Source of the DNA: Oxyruncus cristatus
Lineage: Eukaryota; Chordata; Aves; Passeriformes; Cotingidae
Assembly (NCBI GenBank): GCA_013399855.1
Contig: VXAY01006172.1
Location: forward strand, 3,845-67,844
Direction: 5' to 3'
DNA: 64,000 nucleotides
Below, in pieces: positions 12,401 to 27,400 of the stretch. A model generated the notes under the pieces. That model was not told where the DNA came from and did no database searches. It saw only the letters and a program-made list of their open reading frames with translations. Both the position numbers and the translations under genes were made by a program. Each line of letters starts with the position of its first letter. The first letter of the stretch is position 1.

Positions 12401-15400
12401 AAGGGGAAGAATTTGTTGTTTTTTTTTTTATTTTGAGACAGAGGGAAAGATTGAGGATTGTTTCAAACAGTTATGTAGTGGATTGATAAACAGCAGGTAA
12501 GGATGTCTTACCAATGGAATTGAAAAGGAATCTGATGCTCTTTCAGGAAAGGAATGAGGTTAGTCAGAACTTGAACCAGAACACAGGTTAGTTAGTTATT
12601 GAGGTAATCTTGACTGTAAGTTATAACCTTTCTTTTGCATTGTCATCTTGTCTCTTTCTTTTTGACTGAATGGTTTTCAGGGAAGCTAGTGGCTTCCTTT
12701 TTGCTTGGAACTTGTTAGTTTGACATCAGTAGCTGTTTACCTCACAGGAATACTGTTCTCTGCTCTCCACTGTTCTTGCAGAATTTGGTTGCAGTGTGCT
12801 AGCTGCAAGTTATCAGTGAGCTGCTATCAGAATTGCAATCTCATGGTTTCCTTCTCATATGGTAATCTCTGGATGATGTCATGTATTGCTAGAGCACTAG
12901 CAAAATTCATCTCATCACTTCAAAAAGTAGTGATAGGTTATAAAAACAAAGTATTTTGATGGTAATACGAGAGCTCTTCTGTCCTCTTTTCTCATCTCAA
13001 CAGTTGCAGGACAATAAAGTATTTTTATCAATGCTTAACCATGTCTTGAGTGTGGATGGGTTTTACTTCTCAACAACCTACGACCTGACACACACTCTGC
13101 AACGATTAGCCAACACGAGCCCAGAGTTCCAGGAAATGAGCCTTCTAGAGAGGGTAAGGATTTAATTTTGTGTGGTATCTGTGTCTTGGAAGTTGTCAGT
13201 CAGTTTTGCATGGCTTGAGTTTACTTTTTGCAGATATGTTTAAATGATGTCAGCGTTTTATCCAAACTGTTGGGGGTTGTGGCTGAGCACACTGGTCCAC
13301 CCTTCCTTGAGTCTCATGGCTTGTGAGCAGCATGACGTTCTAGAAATCTGTTCCAATGTGATGTCATGCTTCCAGATCAGGGACTTAGAAGTACTTTCTG
13401 CAGTCTGCTTTAAATGGATTTAAAAAATCCAAAATAAATGAAAGTTTGCCTCTAATTTTAATATTGAACACTTTTAATTGCAATAAGAAGAAACTAAGCA
13501 GAAAAATTGAGAGAAAGCAAGTACTTCCTGTGACCTGGAATTAAGGGGGGGGAGGAATCCAAAGTGAAATAAATGGTACTTGTTTTCATATTCTTTTCCA
13601 GGATAACATGGAATAGAACTGTAGGTTTTATGGCTATTGGTCTTGGAATGTTGTATTCTGCCTAAAGCACCCCAATTCCTTATGTTTGAAGCATAAATTT
13701 AATATGCTGCTTTTGTCCTAAAGACAAGAACCAAATGCAATTTGAGCTTGAAATTCTCTTGTGTTTCCCGAATTCCAGAGTCCTTAGTCTGGTGACTTAC
13801 TATACTGCAGTGTAAACAAGATCTGAGCTGCCTAAGCACCAAAATACTGAAACCTTGGAAGTCAATAGCACTTTTTGTTTGCCTGAGATGTGGCAGTGGA
13901 GTCGCTGATTGTTGTTGTTGTTTTCGTCTCTTGGTTACTGAAGCTGTCTAAGCTGGGGAAGCAGTATAGTTTTATGTTGTTTTGTTTGTTGTTTTCTTTA
14001 ATATTGGAAAAAGTGTTTATATTTGGGGACTACTTTGCGTCATGAAATGCTGTTCTGGTAGTGCTCTTGACAGGGAGAGCAGTTGCTGACACAAAAGGAA
14101 GGGTTTGCTTTAAAATTGTAGCACTTCAGAAGGTTGTTTGAAAGGCAAAGTACAGTAAAAAGGCATCCGTTTCAAGTAAATTCAGATATTTCAGATATTA
14201 TCAGTGTAATTTCATACTCCCATGGCTGCAGTATAAAAGGCTTATCAAAAGGACGGTGGCAGTTTTGGACATCTCCAGTTCATCTCTGCAGGGAAGCCTG
14301 GTCTGTGTTTGGTGCATGCATGTTTTGTTTTATATCTGTGTGTTTGTTGCGTTTTTAACAGTACTGGTAGAAGGAAACAACCTCAATATGAGGGCACCAG
14401 AGAATTGTGTTTCATTCTTTCACTAGTTCAAGATGCTGAAAGTAGGAATTGAACAGTTTCTGGCTGATAGCTGTATTTATTGTTTTCTGTTAGATAAAGG
14501 ACTGTTGTGCAGCACAGAGCTCATCACCCTCAGTAATGTGTTGTCTGCTTGCCTCGTCTTAAAGTTGAGATTTATGCTACGTCTCCAGAGTCTGTGCTAT
14601 GTTCTGCAGCAAATGTCACTTTTGTGACTAATCTGTAGCTTTCTGAAATGTGTTCAGCAACATGCTCAAGTCAGTTCATAGGTGAATTAGGAGTAGGAAA
14701 TACATGAAGTTGAAGAAGGTCATTTATTGAGTGAAATACGAATACTTTTGTCTTTTAAACTACGAGTATTGTTTAACTTTCAGTTCTCGGAATTGTTGAT
14801 TGTTGCATACAGGACTCCTTGTGTTTTTACCTTCCACGCATTTTAAGTGTTTTACCTTGCTGCTGCTCTTAAAATTTTGGGTCCTTTCAAGTCCTGTCTG
14901 CTTCAGGCAAAGACTGGAAAGCTCATCCAATAACTGCGGCTCAGTTGGTGATGGTTTAGTGTGCCTGAAGTGTCAGGCAGCACCCTTAAAGATTGGAGAG
15001 AACTGTTCTTCTTTCAACTATTCTTATTTAGATTTCTAGTTGAGGATATGAAGTTTACTGATGAAAGAAGGGAATTTCATCTCCATTTGTATCTGTTCAC
15101 CTAAATTTGTGTGATGCATGGATACTGTGATATCACTTTTATGTTGAATTAAACAGAACTGACAGTCTCTAAAAGCACATTGGCTTTTTTCTTGCTGCAG
15201 GCAGATCCACGATTTGTATGGAATGGACACCTTCTTAGAGAATTTGTTGCCCAACCAGAGGTAAACACTTTGTAACGATTAGATTATTAGAGAACAAATA
15301 CCCTTTAATTACAACTACGCAACAGTTTTTTGTAATTCTGTCTCTTTCAGACAGCCAGAATCTAGTATAACGTGGCTATTCATCATCTAGTTTAGCACAG

Positions 15401-18400
15401 TGAGTCTTCTGCTTTCAAACTTCCAACTTTATGTCCATGTCCTCAGTAGTACTTCTAGAAAGCTGACTTTTGGAAGTGTCTGTATTTGAAGATACTGTGC
15501 TGTGAAGATACTTGCTCGTATAAGCCAAAGCAGAAGTTACACTGCACAGCACATGCTCCTCAAGCATTTTGAATTCTAGATACTTAGTTATCTTTCGTAT
15601 AGGCAAGGTTCCTCTCATCACTTGTTTTGTAAGACTGTCTCGCGTCTTCCTCCATGAGTGCAGTTTAAATTCCCTTTGCCCAGTGAACAGGTCATAAATC
15701 TGGTAATTAAAGAGTAAGACTGACAGTTTAGATTTTTCCAGTTTATCTCAGTTGAAGACTAGCACAGTGTAACCTTTGGAGTTCACTTAGTCCAGCAAAA
15801 ACAAGTGCATGACCACGAGCCACAACTGTAGTACCTTAGTGGCCAGACTGTCTAAGCTCCTTCCTATTGGAGACATCAGATGTGCTCAACTTCTGGAATT
15901 GTCTGCACTCCAGCAGCCTCCTCTCCCCATCAGTGCTTCACATTTATCAGAGCGAATGACGCACTGCTTCTATTTCTGTCTCAGTAACCTGTGGAGATGT
16001 GCTGTTACATTGGACTGCACTGTTCCAAAAGGCTTGATTGTGCAGTGCTTCTGGAATGTGAAGATATGAATTAGCGAAGGGCTGTTGTGCATATTCCGGA
16101 GGCACATGACTGGGTATAAGGTTTGGATGGTGCTATGCAAGCAAAGCTTGGCAAATGGGAGAGAAGCTGTGTGAGAACAGCAAGAAAGCAAAGTGTGGCT
16201 GGTTGATGAAAACAGATGTAGGAGGCAAAACATAGAAGCTGAAAAGGGAGATAAGTGATATGTGAGGGGAAGCATGGCCTGACATAAACTACTGGTGGCT
16301 TGCTACAGGAACAGTTTTAGGTAATGAGATGTGGGACTTCTGACTTCTAGTACTGGAAAACTTTTAAGTTTTCTTGGAAAGACCAAATTATTCAGGAAGG
16401 GAATTATTCAGGCAGGATGGGAAAAAAATCTGGAACAAGCATTTTGAGTATTAATCACATAAACATATCTTACTGAAATCCTGTGTTGTTAACTACTGTC
16501 CTTGCATACATCCTACTATGGAGGTAAAGCAAATACCATGTCAAAAGGCTTTTAGCATGTACTCATTTATATCTGGCATGTTTGCAGGAGAGTAAATGCT
16601 ATGTATAGGAGGACAAAGCAGCTTGTTTTCTGTCCAGGCTGCTTAATTAGGATTAGACTTTCACTTTTTCCCTCCTACTAATAAGGATTACATATGTTGC
16701 TGTTTTCCTTGAGCTTTTTTTTCTCAGCATTGCTGCACCCCAAACGAAAAATAAAGCACATAAAGTGTATGAAACTATCCCAAAATTCCTAGGCAAAGCA
16801 TAGTCACTCACAGTCACTCACTTATCATTTGTGGCTGCTAGTGTTTAATATTTCTAACGTGTTATTTGTGTGTTTCAGATCCACAGGTTTGCTACACCAG
16901 TGATGCATGGATGTATCCTTTTGTGTTGTACAAAACTCAGTGCTGAATATGGGTAGTCCAATAGCAAAATGGTTGCTGGTGAGGCTGTTCTACTGCTACG
17001 TTGGCAGTGATAATAGAGCACGATTTCAGAACTAAGTTATAGTTTGTTCATATATGAGCATTACATATTATTTGATAGCCCACTCATACGTTGACTCCCT
17101 TGAATGTTCTGCTTTGAAGGCTGAATGTATTTTAGTGGCTTTTTTTGGTTTGCATAACTGTCTTTCAGTGGGATTGAAGGTTAAGATTAATATGGCAGAT
17201 GCTCTTACATCAGCTTAAGTACTTTTTTATCCTGCTATAAGGACGCATATACTTTGGATATAAAATAAGAGAGAACAGTTTTGACTTGAAGGAGTGATTG
17301 TGAATGTTCCTGTTGGTGAATGAAAGGATAAGAAGTTCTGCTGAAGGCTTCCTGGATGCTCCTCCTAGGCAGCTGCTTTTCCTGCACCAACACTTTGGGT
17401 AACAGCCTTTTTAGCAAAGCAGTCATGAGTTTGGTTTTGGGAAGGGCTGTATGCTGCAGTTAAGCCAAATGCTTTCCGGAGGCAGTGTGTGATCAATAAT
17501 AAGTCCCAGGTCGTTGCTCCTGGACTGGCAGCATGGAAAGGACTGTCTAGACTGGACAGAGCAATTCATGCCACACTGTGCTTCATTCCTCCATTGTAAA
17601 GGCCCGTCAGATGTGTAGAGGGAATGGCTTCCAAATGGAATCACTTGATCTGGTAGGACTGTCAGCAGCTGGCAGATCTCCAGCCCTCCTTTCCTGTGAC
17701 TTCATTTAATGGAAGATGTTGTGGGAGTAGGCAGAAAGGCAAGGAAAGATAGCAAAAGGGAGCTGTCAAAACAGCCCAATACTTATGCTGCTGGCACAGT
17801 GCAATTAACACCTTCCTCTGTCCTGTTTTTCGCTATAAAAATAATTAGCATAAGTACTGTATGTTTTGTTGTAATTCTGATCTAACCAAACACCTTAGAG
17901 AGCCCAGGAATTTGAAGAAACTAGATTTCTAGTGATAAAACTGCTAGGAAGAGCCCTAAGCAGAACTGTTGCCGTACCACTAGCAGTTATTTCAATAAAA
18001 TCAAAGCTTCTTGTTTTTCCTCCCCTTATAAATCTAAGTGGGGTTTTTTTTCAACTATGTGGACTGAGATTCTAGTCTTGCAGTGATGAGAAATAACAGA
18101 CTTACTTGGGTAGTTGAGACTTTGATCACCTAAAAACCTTAAATTATGTTTAATATTTCCCTTGCTGCTCAAAAAAAAAAAAAAAAGCCCTTCTAAAGAA
18201 TAACAGGTCATATCTTTTCCTTTTTTGTGTGTGTGGAAGTTGCCAGTAGTAAATTCTCATTTAAAGGACAGAGATTGCAAACAGAAGGTTGGGTGACTAT
18301 TGCCAAGCAGCTAAGGTTAGAGGTAACTTTTCTTGCAGGAGATTGTTGGCTGTAGAAATTTTAAATTAAAGGGTGTAGGACCTGGCAGTAATTTTCCAGG

Positions 18401-21400
18401 AAAGCAGAGGAATAGGCATTTTTCAGCCTTGATTTATGAACTGTGAGAACATTCTGGATAGGACCCACGTGTACTGTATTGTTTGAGTTCTTTACAAACA
18501 GTATTAGCATAAATACAACTATAAATCGAGATGTTCCATGTATGCAGTCAGCTCTTTAACATAGCGTAGTTCATGTGTGACACAGAATCATAAATGAATC
18601 ATAATTTCACTGTAAAAGATGCTATTTTGAAAAAGGAAAATACATCTTGTTTACCAACCTTGAGACAAAGTATCTGGCTTCCTCAAAGAGTAGAAGACTG
18701 CAGTATACTAATAAAAAAAAATTACCATTTTGATCTTTTGCTTGGTTTAAAGTGGTAGGTTTCAGTTTCTAGGGGCAAAGCTGGGGAATCTACCTGGAGA
18801 AATTTTTCATGATGAGTGCTGATCTCTATCAGACCTGACAGCTTACCAAATAAGCGCCATTGTAAGCAGCACAGAACAAGTCTAAAACTGAAACTAGTTG
18901 TCAGTGGCCCCTGCCTGTCGATTAGTCTGAGGTTATGGTGCATCTGCCACTTTGGGTATGTAGCCTGGGCAGGAGACCATTCTTGTGTAAGAAGCTCCCA
19001 CTTGGAGGCTTGGGGCATGTTCATTCTTTTTCTCTGCATGGAGCCAGTCTGTTACTGCTAGTTTTGGCATTTGTAAATGTGATGTATGTTGCACTTATTA
19101 GTGCAAGATATACACCCCAAGATACTCACTCTTTTAAAAGCCTAGAAAAAAGTTTTGAAGTGGTATTTTTTGTTAAAAGCAATAGGGGCAAGAAACTCTT
19201 AAGGTAGTCTAATAAAATTGTGGATGAGATGGATTTTTTAATTAGGACCATAAGACCCAGATTAATCTTCTTTAGAATCAAATTTTCTCAAAACTACAGC
19301 AGTTTTAATGTTTGTTCATCAGTGACATCGCCATAGGGAGTCTCTTTGCAGTGTGCATACTGGGCCTGATACTACTACTGTCTCTCAGGTTTAATGTTCT
19401 ACTGTTGCTGGTGTGAGAAATGTTTACAAATTCCTTAGAATGTAGTCACTTGGGTCCTTGATATTTCCTACCTCTTGATGTATAAAAATTTCCTAATGAA
19501 ATGTTGGGTTTTTCCTTAGTGTTATTCATCAGTTATCACTATGCACTCTTGTTCTATTAATGGCAAGTGTTTTGACTGGCTGCTTGTTTCCAGAAGAAGC
19601 TGTTTCAGGGCTGGGGTGCGCTACTATGTAAGAGGTAAAATATAAAATTGATTTATTTCAAAAATAGTACAGATTCTCTCTGTACATGTGACTTACCTTT
19701 AAGGGTGATTGCTCTGTAATGACTTGCACAAAAAAATGCTTAGTTTGTCTTGAGATCCTTCCTCCAAAGAAAATACTAGGAATGTGTATTAGGAAGTAAC
19801 GCATGTTTTGGTATCTTTTAAAACTGACTCTTATTTATTCTCCGAGAGATAACTGCAGAAGTTTTGTAGTGAGTTGCAAATATTTCAGTGTCAGAGCACT
19901 GGTATTTTGTTTCATATTAAATGACAATTTCTAATGCCTGAAATAGGAAAATGTGTTAAGCAGAACTGTTCTTTTGCTCATTAAGTTTGGTGCAGATCAC
20001 GTTAAACATTTACCAAGGGTGTATTTAGTTTACCGTTGTCCGGCAGCTCTGTGCTTTTCTGTGAGGACTTGCAGGGAGGGGAAGGGAAGTCTTTTGCTGA
20101 TGTACCATCACTGTTCTGCAGGCACCATGAGCTTGTTAACGACGTCTTATTTCCTACATAGGTATTGATTCAGAAGGGCATGCTGCTAACTTTGTTGAAA
20201 CAGAACAAATTGTGCATTACAAGGGGAGCAAGGCATCGTTTGTTCAGGTAAAGTCACTGTAAGGAACTGCTCACTGATTTGAGATACAAAGATAAATAGC
20301 TCTGTCTGTGTCTTTAAACATATCTTTTATATAAGATATGCAAACAAAACTACACAGTCTGAGTTAGTTTAACAAAATAAACCAGTCTGCTTTATTTTTA
20401 AATTTCAAGTGAGTTTGTAAATTCTGTTGTTTAAAACAATTTCCATTCTTTTGCAGACCCGTGGATCAATTCCTTTTTTCTGGTCTCAAAGACCAAACCT
20501 CAAGTATAAACCAAAGCCACAGATCAGCAAGTCAGTAAATCATGTATGTGAGTGTTTGTTGAGTCCTGGGGGTTTTAATAAGTTTCTGGGCTCACGTTTG
20601 TGTGATAGGGTAGTAAACTGTAATCAGAAGAATAAACATCAGCAATACTAGGTTGAGCTCTGTTTTTTTAAAAGTAGTAGTAAGAATCTTTGTACTCCTT
20701 ATGATGAATTCAAAGGCTGAAAAAAAATCCATACATCAAGGGGGCTAGTTTCTCCTTGGATCTTGTTTGCAGCAGTTTTAGTAGCAGCACAATACTCCTT
20801 ATCTGTAGGAGGGACAGCTGGATGGACTGGGAGGATCAATGTATTGGCACAATAGAAAGCATCAAACACTTTTGTTAGTTACAAGAATCATCAAAAAGAT
20901 GATAATGGAGATTCCTTGTAAAGCACGGGTCTGTCAACACATTTCTTTTCTCTTCTAGATGGATGGCTTCCAAAGACATTTTGACTCGCAAATAATTAGC
21001 TATGGAAAGCAAATGATTGTCAACTTGGTATGCTTTCACTTATTCTCCCTGGAAAAGCTGTTGTTCTTTTAAGCAAGCTTCGAGTAATACTGTCTCCTTT
21101 TTCCCCTTTTTCCCAGGTTAACCAAAAAGGTTCAGAGAAGCCTCTTGAGCAAACATTTGCGAAAATGGTGAACAGCATGGCAAATGGAATGGTCAGGTAC
21201 GTGTGACGTGAAATGATACCTTCTGTGTTACTACTCGGGCACTGCCTCTGAGTCCCACAGAGTATCAGTTCCTCAGGGCCTTTTCCAGCCCTCTGATATG
21301 TTTGCGTTTTATTTTTATGGCGTAACTTGCAAATGACCCACGCGCCTTCCTACCTCAGAGCTCACATTCTAAGCAGAATTGAGACTGTGAAGCAAATATG

Positions 21401-24400
21401 GGACAAAGAGAGGAGACAGGCAGAATAAAGAAAGAAATTCAGAGGCAATGGTAAGGCCAGTGCTGGAGTCGTAGCATGCAATGAGAGCTGTGGAAATCGT
21501 CCGCATTTTAGGAGAAGGAAAATCATGCCCTCTAGAACTAGCTTCTGGCAAAAGGGCTTGGTTACATTGCTAACTTAGTAAGGGGGTGACTGCTGGGTTT
21601 GAACAGAACAGGATTGAGATAAAGGAGGGAACAGTAAGGGAACAAGCGACTTAAGTGTCTGGAGCTCAGTGTAATAATGGGCCAAGAGAGTGGAGATGCA
21701 GTTTAATCGTGAGAAATTCCATCTCTTTGTGGGATTATTGAGTGCAGTATGCAATTTTACAACCTGTCTGTGCTTGCTTTCATTAACTTCTGGAGGGAGG
21801 GCTAACATCCGGCTCCCACAGATACTTGCCTCTGCCTTATGCTTGAAATTACTGTACCATATTATTATCACCCACATATGTTAAAGGGCAAAATCCCACC
21901 TCTAGGCCAAAAGCATCCTGTTTTAATAAAGATTCACTTCTGTCTAAGGATGACTAAGCAATTCCAGGTTATATTCAAGATTCCCTTCTAAATCCTGACA
22001 TACTTTGAATTTTTTCCAAGCTCCTTTCTCTTTATACAATGTCCTACTGCTGCCTTCTCCTGGATAGTTAGAGATGTCTGTTTCACTTCTGTGTGCTGCT
22101 TTTACTACCCTCAGGGGTGTGTTTCTGTGTGCTATTGGTGTGTGGATGGGTATTTTTCTTTTATTTTTATAAAAGAAGATCACTTCCGAAGTAAGCTCTT
22201 TGCTTGCTCTCACACGCAGGCTGGTGTCGATACTTCAGCTGTACAAAGCTTGTGGAATTCTGTGCATCTTTGCTATAAAGTCATCTGGTGGAAACAAAGA
22301 TGTAAAATTATGTCAGGGTGTGTTCTGGTGGTGTTCTCTGTATGTTCCAAAGCACTGTTTGGCAGCCCCGGTTTATTATTGCTACCGAAATCCACTTTCT
22401 TTGTTAACTGGTTTTGATGGTGTTTATCTGACAGACTTGAGTCTTCAGTTACTCGTTTCAGTGTGTATGTACCATCTTTCTTCATGCACATAGTCCTGAA
22501 ATCTTGTCAAATAATAACTTTTGGATTACAAATGCTTGAGGGGGAGGAGTGTAATGCCCTGTAATTCACAGCAAATACATACATACAAATGTTTAATCAA
22601 GTACCACTCATTTAGAGCACTTCTTGCAGAAACTAATTGGCTGTTAAAATCTTGTTCCAGGTCAATAGCTTTTCCATTTTCTTAAGGTAGAGATAGGTTA
22701 GCTGTTCAAACAGAACCTGTCTCAGGTTTCTAGAGAGCTATCAAGGGAATTGTGCAAGGAAAGAATGTTGCATTTTGACACCTGTGTCTAGTTCAAAGTG
22801 AACTGAAGTTCCCAAAGCAGTTACTTAGAAGAGAGGAGGGTAAAAGAATCCTGGTGGGGAAAAAAATGAAATGAGATGAAATAAGATTCGTATCCCTTGT
22901 GTACTTTCTGGAGGAAAACTACTAACCAGAGCATGGAGTGAGTAACTTGGAATGGAATGTGTGCTTCCCCAGACTAGTTGCATTTTGGAAAGAATTGTAA
23001 ATGATGTCACCATGCACACTGAGGGTGCAGCTTCAGGAAGATTACAGAGCACTGACAAAATCCATAGATTTGCTGGAAACCATCTCAAAAGAAAAACAAA
23101 TCCTCTGTCACTACTTGTTCTATAGATCAGCCTTTTGCTGAGTTTTCTGAAACCTTTACTGCAGTACATTTGTGATCTGAAAAGGTGCTTCTCTCTCTGA
23201 CCAGATACGTAGCATTTGACTTCCATAAAGAGTGCAGTCGGATGAGGTGGGATCGACTTCAGATTTTGATGGATCAACTAGCAGAACAGCAGGATGAGTT
23301 TAGGTAAGGCTCTGCAGTTCTTTCACTTCTGTACAGTTGATATGAGACCGCTTCCTCATGGTTTCTATTGTCTTGCATAAAGGCACAGTGAGACAGATCT
23401 GTAATCTTCCATGAAGATGGATTTGTGTGCATTAGTGTTTCATGTCTCTGATCTCTTGCTCATAGCACGTGGAAGGTTAGAGACCTGGTGAGGGGTAAGT
23501 TGTAGAGCCCTTGTTCTGTCTCAAAGTGGTTCTGAGAAGTGTAGCAACGCTGAGTTGTGACAAGAGCTGCCTTTGTAAGGCTGGGTAAAAGAGCAGACTA
23601 AGTTGCATACTGAAGCCATTTAAAAAGTCTGCTTAAGTGATTTTTTTTTTTTTTAATCCAATACTAATTCTGTGTGTTGTTAACAGCAAACTATTTTGCC
23701 ACATAGTCAGACACTTATTGCTCCTTCCACAGGCACCTATAAAAGTGTTTTCTTTAGCACACATTGTTGTGGCACCAAATCTTGCACTGGCACTGGTTGT
23801 CAGCCTCTACTAATATAAATAACCCACAAGGAAACATTCTCATTTTCTCGAGTCATTAAAGTACCCTAAATGTCCAAATCAATTTAAATCTTTAGTCCCA
23901 CAAGTGTGTTGTTTTTAGGCACTTCTTAGTCTTTGCCACTTGTAGACATGTAGATTGCCAGGGAAATGGTTTGCTTTGTTCTGCTTTCCTGATTGATTGA
24001 TTCCTTCCTGTTCCTGAAGTTTTGTGCCTAAAGCATGAAGTAGATTAGCTAAAACACTACAAAACTGGCAGTGGCATAGTCTGTCCTAACAAAATAAAAT
24101 AAGGTGAGCTGTGGACTAGAACAGAGTCTTGTTACTGAAATCTCTTGCTTGGAATAAAGGCTATTGGAATAGTATAAATTAATCAGATGATAGTGGATAT
24201 TCTCTGCCCAACACAAAAAAAAAAAACAAAAACCTTAAAGACACATGAAGACCTGAAGGATAAATGGGCTTTGGGCACTTCAAATAAGGAGAAAAAGATT
24301 GTAGGTTTTTCCTATACAGCAAGAGTCATTTATTCTTAGAATTAATGCTGAGTCCCCTAACTTGTTTACTGTCACCTGCCATTGGAGGCTTAGAAAAGAA

Positions 24401-27400
24401 CCAGGTTTCGTTGAAATGAAGAAAAATGGAGAAAGGAAAAGGACATGTATCTCTAAAACAAGATAAAAAAAATTGAAGACTCTTCCTCAAGATTAGGTTG
24501 CCTTTTTATTATATCTAGGGTGAATGTTGCTTAAATGGGAACAGAAAAACCTGAGTCCTGATCTAGAAAACAGTTCTGCAACCCCAAGGGAGGTAAACAA
24601 CTCTTTTCTTCAGGTTAAATCCAATTGTGAAAGATCTGTCAGAAGAGCTCAGTTTGAAGAGGTGCTTTTAAAAATTTTTACAGCAACTATAGGAGATGCA
24701 GGACTTGAGTAGACATTTCTGGTTAATAAGATAATTCATTATTATTATAATAAAAGTTCTAGACAAAGCTTGGGGGAAGAAAGGGGGGAAAGGAAAATTT
24801 CACAGGTATTATTGTCTACTTTAATCATACAACAATGTAAATCATGGTTTAACAGAACTAGTTCTTCAAGAATGATGGAAGTGGCTCATAAAAAGACTAC
24901 GCAAGGTTGATCAAAGTAAATTTTAAGTCTCTTGATTGTAGCATGCATGACTCTAGACTTGATAATCTTAAAATGTTCTACAGTAACAGTGGATCATATG
25001 CTAGTCCACATTCAGAGTTCATAACTACATGTTAAGAGTGATTTCATATATAGAATATGACCTGTAAATCTGTAGACAACTGGAAGTCTCTGCCACAGCA
25101 TGAACTAGTGCAATTCTGTCCCATTCACACATCCAACTGATAACTAGATTGGCATTTTTGTTTTACCAACTCAATATTGGAATACTTGCATGGAATTCCA
25201 TATTTAAAATGAGCTGTTTGTTACCAGCTACTGGAAACACCTGGTTTACTGGATTAAAAAGACAGGTAACAACTTAGCATATGCAGTTGCAAGAGGGAAC
25301 ATCTGGTTCCCCCAGATGTTCTCATAATGGAGAACAGTACATGATGGTAAGCAGATTTCAGGAGTGGCCTTAAAAAAAAATCTGAATACCCTCCTGGAAG
25401 AAGTGTGCCTGACAACTTGCATGAGTTTTGATGCAGTGGTAACTGGATTGAACTTTGTGACCAGGTATAGTCAAACTTCCTTGCTTACTTACGCTGTTAC
25501 ACTCTGCTAATGATCTTTATCTGTGGAGCTGGGACACTAAAGTAACTGGAAAAAAAAAATAGATAAAATGTTAGTCACTGATTTTTTTGTAACAGAAGCT
25601 GCTTTCCAGTGGCATAAACCAGCATTTGCTGGATGGCTCTCTAAATGGTAAGGGTGAATACTGCCCTGAGATTACTAAATGTTCTGTGTCTGTTGATGTC
25701 ATTTTTCAGCATGGGAGGGGAAGAATCAAAGGGAAGAAGGCAACAAAGTTCAAAGACATGGCCAAGAACCCTTGATATGCTCAAGATAACTCTGTTTTGG
25801 TTGTTAGGATATTTACTTCTGAGAACTTGCGGTTTATATGGACTGCTATCTATAAATACTTAACGTGTCTTTTATGTGTTAGTTATTTTCTAGTGGATTC
25901 GGATGGTAAAATTGTGACTCAGCAGGACGGAATATTCCGCAGTAACTGCATGGACTGCCTTGATCGGACTAATGTGATCCAGAGCTTGTTGGCACGCCGA
26001 TCTCTTCAGGCCCAGCTTCAGGTAAATATTTTATTCTTGTTCAGTAAGCTGGAAGAGGAGGGGTGCTTTCCGTTTGGAACAGAAATGTAATTTTAACGCT
26101 ACAGCAAGAGCTTGCATACTGGAGTTACTGTACTGCTTACTTGAAATGCATTGACTGGACTCTAGTGTAATAGATACAGCTTTTTCTGAAAGCAAATCCT
26201 AGTTTTTCTAGCAAACTGCTAGTGAGCCTCAATATGCCTTTTGTTTCAGAGGCTAGGTGTTCTGCATGTTGGACAGAGAATTGAAGAGCAAGCAGACTTT
26301 GAGAAAATCTACAAAAATGGTAGGCTGTTTATAGAGTTCAAACAATAACTTTTCTCCAAACAGGGTACATAACTTCCTTAATATTTCTTAATGTCTTCCT
26401 ATCCACAGCATGGGCTGATAATGCTAATGCTTGTGCCAAACAATATGCTGGAACTGGTGCCTTAAAGACCGATTACACAAGGTAAGTCAGCCTTTCTTGT
26501 AAAGGCCTTCTGGGTTTTTGGGCATGTTTGGGATTTTCTTTAAGTCTTCATATCTGAGAAAGTTATAAATCTGGGGCTTAGGCCATAAATGAATTATTTT
26601 GCTGCAGTTCAGTTGGCAAAATGTCAGACTAAAATCTTCAGAACTCCATTCTTCTCTGTGTTTACATGGAAGAAGAAAAGGCTATCTGAAAATAAAACCA
26701 AGGAAGTGTGCTGTGAAGAGCCACATTTATATTGTGTGATGGAGACAAGTGCCATTTTATTTTGAAACTTTGTTACAAGCATGTTTGGTAATAATGCAGA
26801 GGGAGCACTAGATAAATGAATACCTGCAAGGAAATACATTTAGCACAGTACACATTTGGATAATGACAGAACTGTAAATCTGAAATTATCTTCCTCAATT
26901 TATAAATCCATTTGAAATACTTCTCACAACTTCCTTTTTCAGAACTGGGAAGAGAACTCAGTGGGGCTTAATAATGGATGGCTGGAACTCATTAATACGT
27001 TACTACAAAAACAATTTTTCTGATGGATTTAGACAAGTAAGTTAAGTTTTTAACTGTGGGGAAGTTTATTTGATAAACATGGCTGTGCATTTTAACTGTT
27101 GCCCTCCCTTTCTCTTCCAGGATGCAATTGATCTTTTTCTTGGAAATTATTCAGTGGATGAAGTAGAACCTGCTAGTCCTCTACATGTCAATAAAGATTG
27201 GAAGTTTTTAGCTGTGAGTATGGAGAGTGTATTCATGATTGGAGAAACATGCACAACCATTTAGTAGTCACTTGCTTCACATGACTAAGTAGGACTTGTC
27301 TGTTTAGTCATGAAGCATCCCTATAATCTGGTTATGTTTCTATAATGCCTGCTTGTAGGATTAAATCCAGAGTGTTCCTTTGACAGAAAATGGAGAGTCC

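Noticed and set aside
18582..18605. CR1-like text CACAGAATCATAAATGAATC
   Set aside because: The match is limited to a few bases, and no neighbouring CR1 sequence (TTGGAAGGGACC) follows.
22825..23277. 150-codon frame on the - strand overlapping SACM1L exon 13
   Set aside because: It is antisense to a true exon, low in complexity and without a recognisable motif.
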